A stretch of 11,988 nucleotides of DNA from Rhodobacterales bacterium (lineage in GTDB: Bacteria > Pseudomonadota > Alphaproteobacteria > Rhodobacterales > Rhodobacteraceae): assembly GCA_009992615.1 (NCBI GenBank), contig JAACVA010000169.1:1-11988 (forward strand), read 5' to 3'. A model generated the notes under the pieces. That model saw nothing but the letters and a program-made list of their open reading frames with translations, made no database searches and had not been told where the DNA came from. Each line of letters begins with the position of its first letter. The first letter of the stretch is position 1. A program made the translations under genes and the position numbers. Shown one piece after another: positions 6,925-11,988 of the stretch.

Positions 6925-7872
6925 ATGACATTCACCCCCATAGACAAGGCGGCCCGCGCCACGCCGCCCGCGATGGCCCGACGCATCCGCGGATTGTCGG
7001 ACCGTACCATCGCCTGGATTTTCGTCGCGCCCTCGATTTTCCTTTTGCTGGCGGTGAACATCTTTCCGCTGATCTGGACCATCCGCCTGAGTTTCACCAA
7101 TTTCCGCGTCAACAGACCAAACAACGATGTCGAATGGGTGGGCCTGCGGAATTACCAGCGTATCCTGACAGACGAGGGCACTTGGGCCACGATGCAGGCC
7201 ACGGCGCACTTCCTGATCTGGACCATCGTGTTGCAGGTGCTGATCGGGTTCGCGCTGGCCTTCCTGATAAACAAGAAATTCCGCGGCAATGACCTGTGGA
7301 CGACGATCATCGTGTTTCCGATGATGCTGAGCCCTGCGGTGGTGGGCAATTTCTGGACCTTTCTCTATCAACCGCAGATCGGGCTGTTCAATTATGTCGT
7401 CGCGTTTTTCACCGGCGCCGATCCGGCCAGCTTTTCGATGATCGGTGATGTAATGCTGGCCCCCTGGGCAATCGTGATCGCCGACACCTGGATGTGGACG
7501 CCGTTTGTGATGCTGATCTGCCTGGCAGGGCTGCGCTCGATCCCCAACAGCATCTACGAGGCGGCCGAGTGCGACCGGGCCAGCAAATGGCGCCAGTTCT
7601 GGACGATCACCATTCCCATGGTCCTGCCGTTCCTGATGTTGGCGGTACTGTTCCGGGGCATCGAGAATTTCAAGATGTTCGATCTGGTCGTGCAACTGAC
7701 AGGCGGCGGCCCTGGCAACACCACGACCCTCACCTCGATCGACCTCAAGCGCGAGGCGTTCGAGAAATGGCGCACCGGTTATTCCTCGGCCTATGCCGTG
7801 ATCCTGTTCGTCACTGTGTTCGGCCTTGCGTCGATCTATGTAAAAGCCCTGAACAAGGTCAAGGAACGATGA
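6925..7872 (+). CDS. ABC transporter permease, MalF-like (CUT1 family)
   Basis: 315 residues, inner-membrane channel subunit. Start chosen at the ATG giving MTFTPIDKAARA, with GGAAGGA nine bases upstream; a possible upstream start at 6823 lies in the hairpin region and lacks a signal. About six membrane helices are visible, at roughly 29-51, 92-115, 124-147, 175-200, 229-247 and 288-306, which is the minimal MalF-type core without the large MalF periplasmic domain. The EAA loop that docks with the ATPases is at 212-231 (YEAAECDRASKW). It has Arg218 where most family members have Gly. The segment FRGIENFKMFDLV after the loop is typical of carbohydrate permeases. It follows a 160-bp hairpin-rich gap and overlaps the second permease by an ATGA. 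Confidence 0.93.
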   Translation: MTFTPIDKAARATPPAMARRIRGLSDRTIAWIFVAPSIFLLLAVNIFPLIWTIRLSFTNFRVNRPNNDVEWVGLRNYQRILTDEGTWATMQATAHFLIWTIVLQVLIGFALAFLINKKFRGNDLWTTIIVFPMMLSPAVVGNFWTFLYQPQIGLFNYVVAFFTGADPASFSMIGDVMLAPWAIVIADTWMWTPFVMLICLAGLRSIPNSIYEAAECDRASKWRQFWTITIPMVLPFLMLAVLFRGIENFKMFDLVVQLTGGGPGNTTTLTSIDLKREAFEKWRTGYSSAYAVILFVTVFGLASIYVKALNKVKER

Positions 7873-8807
7873 GCTTTTCCGTCACCGACCCCACACCGCG
7901 TACCAAATGGTTCGCCGGGCTGGCCGTTGCACTGTATGCGCTGATTACGCTGATGCCGCTTTTGTGGATCATCGCCACCGGGTTCAAATCGCCCGCCGAT
8001 TCCATCGCCTATCCTCCCAAGATGGTGTTCCAGCCGACGCTTGAGGGTTATGTGAACCTGTTCACCACCCGCACCCGCATCAAAGAGGCCGATCTGGCCA
8101 ACTTGCCCCCTGCCGACACCTGGTATGACCGGATCGTGCGCGAACAGGGCCAGATCATCGCCGGGCCATCACGGTATGGCGAGCGGTTCATGAACTCGGT
8201 CATCATCGGCTTCGGGTCCACCGCGCTGTGCATGATCCTCGGCACCGCCGCCGCCTATGCGTTCAGTCGGTTCCGCGTCCCGCTGAAGGACGATCTGCTG
8301 TTCTTCATCTTGTCCACCCGGATGATGCCACCGATCGCCGTGGCGATCCCGATCTTCCTGATGTTCCGCAACCTGGGCCTGAACGACACCCATATCGGGA
8401 TGATCCTGCTGTACACCGCCGTCAACCTGTCGTTGTCGGTGTGGCTGCTGAAGGGGTTCATTGACGAAATCCCCGTAGAATACGAAGAGGCGGCGCTGAT
8501 TGACGGCTATACCCGGTTCCAGGCGTTCTGCAAGGTCGTGCTGCCCCAGGCGGCTACCGGCATTGCCAGCACCGCGATCTTTTGCCTGATCTTTGCGTGG
8601 AACGAATATGCCTTTGCCGTGCTGCTGACCAGCGGCACTGCCCAGACCGCGCCCCCCTTCATCCCGACGATCATCGGCGTGGGCGGCAAGGACTGGCCCG
8701 CCGTCGCAGCCGGCGCCACGATCTTTCTCGTGCCGGTCATGGTGTTCACGATCCTGCTGCGCAAACACCTGCTGCGCGGCATCACATTCGGAGCGGTGCG
8801 CAAATGA
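7869..8807 (+). CDS. ABC transporter permease, MalG-like (CUT1 family)
   Basis: 312 residues, second inner-membrane channel subunit, starting in the ATGA overlap with the first permease. The first helix is at about 15-37. The remaining helices lie from about 108 to 298. The EAA loop is at 205-224 (EYEEAALIDGYTRF) and keeps the conserved Gly213. Between helix 1 and helix 2 (about 40-107) is a periplasmic segment of nearly 70 residues, including a polar stretch around TRTRIKEADLANLPP and REQGQIIAGPSRYGE. That is longer than the usual MalG-type loop and probably contacts the binding protein. The end overlaps the small membrane-protein gene by another ATGA, indicating coupled translation of the transporter parts. 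Confidence 0.93.
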   Translation: MSFSVTDPTPRTKWFAGLAVALYALITLMPLLWIIATGFKSPADSIAYPPKMVFQPTLEGYVNLFTTRTRIKEADLANLPPADTWYDRIVREQGQIIAGPSRYGERFMNSVIIGFGSTALCMILGTAAAYAFSRFRVPLKDDLLFFILSTRMMPPIAVAIPIFLMFRNLGLNDTHIGMILLYTAVNLSLSVWLLKGFIDEIPVEYEEAALIDGYTRFQAFCKVVLPQAATGIASTAIFCLIFAWNEYAFAVLLTSGTAQTAPPFIPTIIGVGGKDWPAVAAGATIFLVPVMVFTILLRKHLLRGITFGAVRK

Positions 8808-8992
8808 GCGGGTTTTTCAACGGTCTTGCCCGGTTTCGCCGTGGCCCCTGGGAGCTTGTCGCCTCGGTGTTGATCGCGCTGGGGGTGGTGATGCTGATGC
8901 AGCCGTTCTTTCTGGTGCTCTACACCTATTCCTTCATCGTCACGCTGATCGGCACCGTGATGTTCATCATCACAAGCCATTTCCCGGAGTAA
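8804..8992 (+). CDS. Small two-helix membrane protein of the transporter operon
   Basis: 62 residues, starting in the ATGA overlap with the second permease and ending three bases before the first ATPase start. An amphipathic basic N-terminus (MSGFFNGLARFRRGPW) leads into two hydrophobic segments, about 16-36 (WELVASVLIALGVVMLMQPF) and 38-57 (LVLYTYSFIVTLIGTVMFII), with a short polar tail SHFPE. Its precise insertion between permease and ATPase genes and its coupled start argue that it is a real gene and probably an accessory subunit of the importer. I do not recognise a named domain. It does not resemble the longer DUF2160 small membrane protein of rhizobial glycerol transporters, though it has the same place in the operon. 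Function unknown. Confidence 0.85.
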   Translation: MSGFFNGLARFRRGPWELVASVLIALGVVMLMQPFFLVLYTYSFIVTLIGTVMFIITSHFPE

Positions 8993-8995
8993 CCC

Positions 8996-10093
8996 ATGGC
9001 CCAGATTCGCATTCGGAACGTGCGCAAGGATTTCGGCGCCTTCAACGCCGTGAAATCATCGACCTTCACCATTGAGGATGGTGAATTCTTCATGCTGCTG
9101 GGGCCGTCGGGCTGTGGCAAGACAACGACGCTGCGGATGATGGCGGGGCTGGAATTGCCCACCTCGGGCGAGATTTTCATCGACGGCGAAGAGGTGGGCC
9201 AGAAACCGGCCAGCCAGCGTGACATCGCCTTCGTGTTCCAGATGTTCGCGCTTTATCCGCATATGAACGTCGGCAGGAACATCGCCTATCCCCTGCACAG
9301 TCAGGGAATGCCCCGCGCCGAGGTGCGCCGCCGGGTGGATGAGGTGGCGCGCATCCTGGGCATTTCCGACATCCTGGATCGCCCTGTCGGGGGCCTTTCG
9401 GGGGGCGACCGACAGCGCGTGGCGCTGGGCCGAGCCATCGTGCGCGACCCCAAGGCATTTTTGATGGACGAACCGCTGGGCGCGCTGGACGCCGAGTTCC
9501 GCGAACACATGTCACTGGAACTGCGCGCCTTGCACGACCGGATGGGCGCCACCACCGTCTATGTCACACACGATCAGCTTGAGGCGATGCAGATGGGCGA
9601 CAAGATCGTAGTGATGAACCACGGCGTGGTCGAACAGTTCGGCGTGCCACAAGACATCTATGACTGGCCCGCCACCCGCTTTGTGGCCCAGTTCATCGGA
9701 TCTCCGCCGATGAATTTCCTCGGATTTCACGGCATGCTAGGCAAGGGCACGACCAGTGTCACACTTGACGGGGCCCAGTTCGAAGTGCCAGCGCTTCAGG
9801 AAGGCGCCCATGGCGATCTGATTTTCGGGGTGCGCCCGGAACATGTGCATCTTGATGATGCCGCCCCCTATCGCGGGCGGGTGATCGCCACTGAATACCT
9901 GGGCACGACCCAGATCGTCACGCTGGACACGCCCCTGGGTCCGGTCAAGACGCGGGTGGCAAGCCACCGGGCGATCCGCGCGGGCGACACCACCGGTCTC
10001 AGATTTGACGCCCGCACGATCACGTTGTTTTCCGCCGAAACCGGCCGCGCCCTGCAGTCTCACGGCAATGCGGGGGGCCTGCGCCATGGCTGA
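8996..10093 (+). CDS. ABC transporter ATP-binding protein 1 (MalK/UgpC-like)
   Basis: 365 residues, cytoplasmic ATPase powering the importer. ATG at 8996 is preceded by GGAG (8986-8989) inside the end of the previous gene. Motifs in order: Walker A GPSGCGKTT (36-44), Q-loop Gln82 in FQMFALYPHM, signature LSGGDRQRV (134-142), Walker B FLMDEP with catalytic Glu159, D-loop GALDA, and switch His192 in VTHD. The C-terminal third (about 235-365) is the MalK-type regulatory/TOBE region, including FGVRPEHVHL. The signature has Asp in place of the common Gln (LSGGD for LSGGQ). A second, different ATPase follows, so the two probably act as a heterodimer rather than the MalK homodimer. Its last eight bases overlap the start of that gene. 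Confidence 0.95.
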   Translation: MAQIRIRNVRKDFGAFNAVKSSTFTIEDGEFFMLLGPSGCGKTTTLRMMAGLELPTSGEIFIDGEEVGQKPASQRDIAFVFQMFALYPHMNVGRNIAYPLHSQGMPRAEVRRRVDEVARILGISDILDRPVGGLSGGDRQRVALGRAIVRDPKAFLMDEPLGALDAEFREHMSLELRALHDRMGATTVYVTHDQLEAMQMGDKIVVMNHGVVEQFGVPQDIYDWPATRFVAQFIGSPPMNFLGFHGMLGKGTTSVTLDGAQFEVPALQEGAHGDLIFGVRPEHVHLDDAAPYRGRVIATEYLGTTQIVTLDTPLGPVKTRVASHRAIRAGDTTGLRFDARTITLFSAETGRALQSHGNAGGLRHG

Positions 10094-11081
10094 GGTAAAA
10101 CTTGAACAGGTCGGAAAATCCTTTGGCGCCACCCGCGCCCTGGACAGCGTGACAATGACGGTTCCCGACGGATCTTTTGTCGTGTTGCTGGGTCCGACCG
10201 GCGCAGGCAAGACGACGACGCTGCGCCTGATTGCGGGGCTGGATCTGCCTGATGCCGGCCGGATCAGCATCGCCGCCCAAGATGTTGCAGGGCTCAGCCC
10301 GGCGCAGCGCGACGTCGCCATGGTGTTTCAGCAATATTCGCTGTATCCGCATCTTTCGGTCCGGCAGAATCTGGAATTTCCGCTGAAATCACCGATCCTG
10401 CGCACCCCGCCCGCCGAAATCGCGCGCAAGGTGGGCGAAGTGGCCGAAATTTTGCAAATTACCCACAAGCTGGACAACAAGGCCACAGCGCTGTCGGGCG
10501 GCGAGATGCAGCGCGTATCGATCGGTCGTGCGCTTGTGCGCAATCCGGCGGTGTACCTGATGGACGAACCGCTCAGCTCGCTCGACGCCAAACTGCGCGC
10601 AGACCTCAGGGTCGAGCTTAAGAGCATCCAGGCGAATTCCGGCGCCACGCTGCTGTATGTCACCCACGACCAGATCGAGGCGATGACCATGGCCACCCAT
10701 GTGGGCGTTCTGGATCAGGGCCGGCTGGTACAGTTTGGCACCCCGCGCGACCTGTACGAAAACCCGGTCAGCGTTTACGCCGCCAGCCGCCTGGGCCAGC
10801 CGCGCATCAATATCCTGCCCGCCGCCCTGTTTGGTGGCGCACCAGACCGCGCCGCGCAAATTGGGCTGCGTCCCGAACAGATCAGACAAGGCGAGGGCGA
10901 GAACAGCCTGGTCGAGCGTGTCGAACGTTTAGGCGATCAGACCCGCTTGCATCTCAACCTGCGCGACCACCCCATCGTCACCGTCACCAACGCCCACACC
11001 GATCTGCGCCCGGGCGACATCGTGAAGATCCGCCCCCAGAACCCCTTCTATTTCGACGCCACCGGCGCCCGTATCCCATAA
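10086..11081 (+). CDS. ABC transporter ATP-binding protein 2 (MalK/UgpC-like)
   Basis: 331 residues. Start is the ATG giving MAEVKLEQVGKSFG, eight bases inside the end of ATPase 1. Motifs: Walker A GPTGAGKTT (36-44), Q-loop Gln82 in FQQYSLYPHL, signature LSGGEMQRV (136-144), Walker B YLMDEP with Glu161, switch His194 in VTHD. The C-terminal regulatory region is shorter than in ATPase 1; IGLRPEQIRQ at about 260 corresponds to FGVRPEHVHL there, and the TOBE-like end reads VKIRPQNPFYFDATG. The two ATPases are clearly paralogous but diverged throughout, so this is a maintained pair rather than a recent duplication. Paired ATPases of this kind are known from rhizobial glycerol-type importers. Stop overlaps the ribosome site of the kinase gene. 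Confidence 0.95.
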   Translation: MAEVKLEQVGKSFGATRALDSVTMTVPDGSFVVLLGPTGAGKTTTLRLIAGLDLPDAGRISIAAQDVAGLSPAQRDVAMVFQQYSLYPHLSVRQNLEFPLKSPILRTPPAEIARKVGEVAEILQITHKLDNKATALSGGEMQRVSIGRALVRNPAVYLMDEPLSSLDAKLRADLRVELKSIQANSGATLLYVTHDQIEAMTMATHVGVLDQGRLVQFGTPRDLYENPVSVYAASRLGQPRINILPAALFGGAPDRAAQIGLRPEQIRQGEGENSLVERVERLGDQTRLHLNLRDHPIVTVTNAHTDLRPGDIVKIRPQNPFYFDATGARIP

Positions 11082-11090
11082 GGAAAAGAA

Positions 11091-11988
11091 ATGGCACAAT
11101 TCATCAACAAGAAGGAAAACGCCGTCACCGAAGCGATCGACGGCGTGCTGCGCAGCTCTGGCGGCGCCTTGGCGCGGCTTGACGGCTATCCGCACATCCG
11201 GGTGATCCTGCGCACCGATTGGGACAAATCGCGCGTCGCGCTGGTGTCGGGCGGCGGGTCGGGGCACGAACCGGCCCATGCCGGATTTGTCGGTGCGGGG
11301 ATGCTGACAGCGGCGGTGTGCGGCGACGTCTTTGCCTCGCCCTCGGTCGATGCGGTGCTGGCCGGGATTCTTACGGTGACGGGGCCGGCGGGGTGTCTGC
11401 TGATCGTCAAGAACTATACCGGCGACCGGCTCAACTTTGGTCTTGCGGCGGAACGGGCGCGGGCCTTCGGGCTGAAGGTGAACATGGTGGTGGTCGATGA
11501 TGACATCGCCCTGCCCGACCTGCCGCAACCACGCGGCTTGGCCGGAACGCTTCTGGTGCACAAGATCGCCGGTGCGCTGGCCGAAGGCGGCGCATCGCTT
11601 GACAATGTAACGGCGGGCGCAGCGCGGGTGATTGCCGGGGTGAAAAGTCTGGGCATGTCGCTGGACACTTGCACGGTGCCCGGATCCCCCAAGGAAAACC
11701 GGATCGCACCGGGGCGAGCCGAACTGGGCCTGGGCATCCACGGCGAGGCGGGCGTCGAACAGGTGGATTATACCGGCGCGCACGCGGCGATCCAAACCGT
11801 GGCGGCCCGCCTGTCGGACGTCATGGGTGACGGGCCCCATGTTGTGCTGCTGAACAACCTTGGCGGCGCGTCGGTACTGGAAATGTCGATCCTGGCCAAT
11901 GAATTGCTGACCTCCCCCCTGGCAGGGCAGCTGAGCCACATCATCGGGCCGGGCGCCTTGATGACATCTCTCGACATGCGGGGGTTTT
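11091..11988 (+). CDS. dhaK: Dihydroxyacetone kinase, DhaK-type domain (partial, 3' end missing)
   Basis: 299 residues are visible; the gene continues past the right edge. AGGAAAAGAA precedes the ATG, with the AGGA overlapping the TAA of ATPase 2. The enzyme phosphorylates dihydroxyacetone (or a related short ketose) in the cytoplasm. Active-site marks: SGGGSGHEPAHAGF (53-66) with His59, KNYTGDRLNF (107-116) with Asp112, and GLGIHGEAG (213-221) with His217, the residue expected to bind the substrate carbonyl covalently. These match His56, Asp109 and His218 of E. coli DhaK. The run AAVCGDVFASPSVDAVL and the compact segment before LLNNLGG are much closer to the single-chain ATP-dependent enzyme known from Citrobacter than to the phosphotransferase-linked DhaK. 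A DhaL domain fused downstream is therefore predicted but not visible. Last visible gene of the operon, linking import to phosphorylation. Confidence 0.93.
   Translation, partial: MAQFINKKENAVTEAIDGVLRSSGGALARLDGYPHIRVILRTDWDKSRVALVSGGGSGHEPAHAGFVGAGMLTAAVCGDVFASPSVDAVLAGILTVTGPAGCLLIVKNYTGDRLNFGLAAERARAFGLKVNMVVVDDDIALPDLPQPRGLAGTLLVHKIAGALAEGGASLDNVTAGAARVIAGVKSLGMSLDTCTVPGSPKENRIAPGRAELGLGIHGEAGVEQVDYTGAHAAIQTVAARLSDVMGDGPHVVLLNNLGGASVLEMSILANELLTSPLAGQLSHIIGPGALMTSLDMRGF

Noticed and set aside
5448..11081. Naming the importer GlpSTPQV (glycerol)
   Set aside because: The two-ATPase layout is similar, but the binding protein is much shorter than rhizobial GlpV, the small membrane protein does not look like DUF2160, and no glpD or glpK is seen. 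Gene symbols were therefore withheld.
10929..11939. A 336-codon open frame on the minus strand opposite ATPase 2 and the kinase
   Set aside because: The plus-strand frames carry intact ABC and DhaK motifs; the antisense frame shows none.

Overview
The window looks like part of an alphaproteobacterial chromosome, most likely from the Rhodobacteraceae. The DNA is GC-rich, codon use is strongly GC-ending, genes are packed with stop/start overlaps, and the gene families (Rhodobacter-style cellulose genes; a LacI regulator next to a CUT1-type ABC importer) are typical of that group. This placement is inferred from style and protein families, not from a marker gene. No tRNA, rRNA, CRISPR array, insertion sequence, integrase or other mobile-element signal was seen.

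Region 1 (1-4198, + strand) is the 3' end of a bacterial cellulose synthesis (bcs) operon. It holds a BcsB subunit truncated at the window edge, a GH8 endoglucanase (BcsZ), and an exported repeat/TPR-like protein with a Pro/Ala/Thr-rich linker. The genes are joined by two ATGA stop/start overlaps. The third gene is in the place of BcsC but is far too short to carry an outer-membrane barrel. The operon converges on the next gene, with a small GC-rich inverted repeat in the 34 bp between them.

Region 2 (4233-5255, - strand) encodes a LacI-family regulator. It is divergently transcribed from the transport operon. The 192-bp control region between them holds two 16-bp operator-like near-palindromes with a central CpG. 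They are exact reverse complements of each other and their centres are 30 bp apart. They are the clearest regulatory signal in the window.

Region 3 (5448-11988, + strand) is a seven-gene operon running off the right edge: periplasmic solute-binding protein, two permeases, a 62-aa two-helix membrane protein, two different ABC ATPases, and a dihydroxyacetone kinase (only the DhaK-type half is visible). After the binding-protein gene there is a 160-bp gap rich in hairpins, suggesting differential expression of the binding protein. The later genes overlap or nearly touch. The likely logic is: the LacI protein senses a substrate or metabolite and releases the operators, the importer takes up a small polyol or ketose, and an ATP-dependent kinase phosphorylates dihydroxyacetone or a related short ketose for entry into lower glycolysis. 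The substrate cannot be read from the sequence. The combination of a two-ATPase importer, an orphan small membrane protein and a DHA-kinase-type enzyme under a dedicated LacI switch is the best candidate here for an undercharacterised system.
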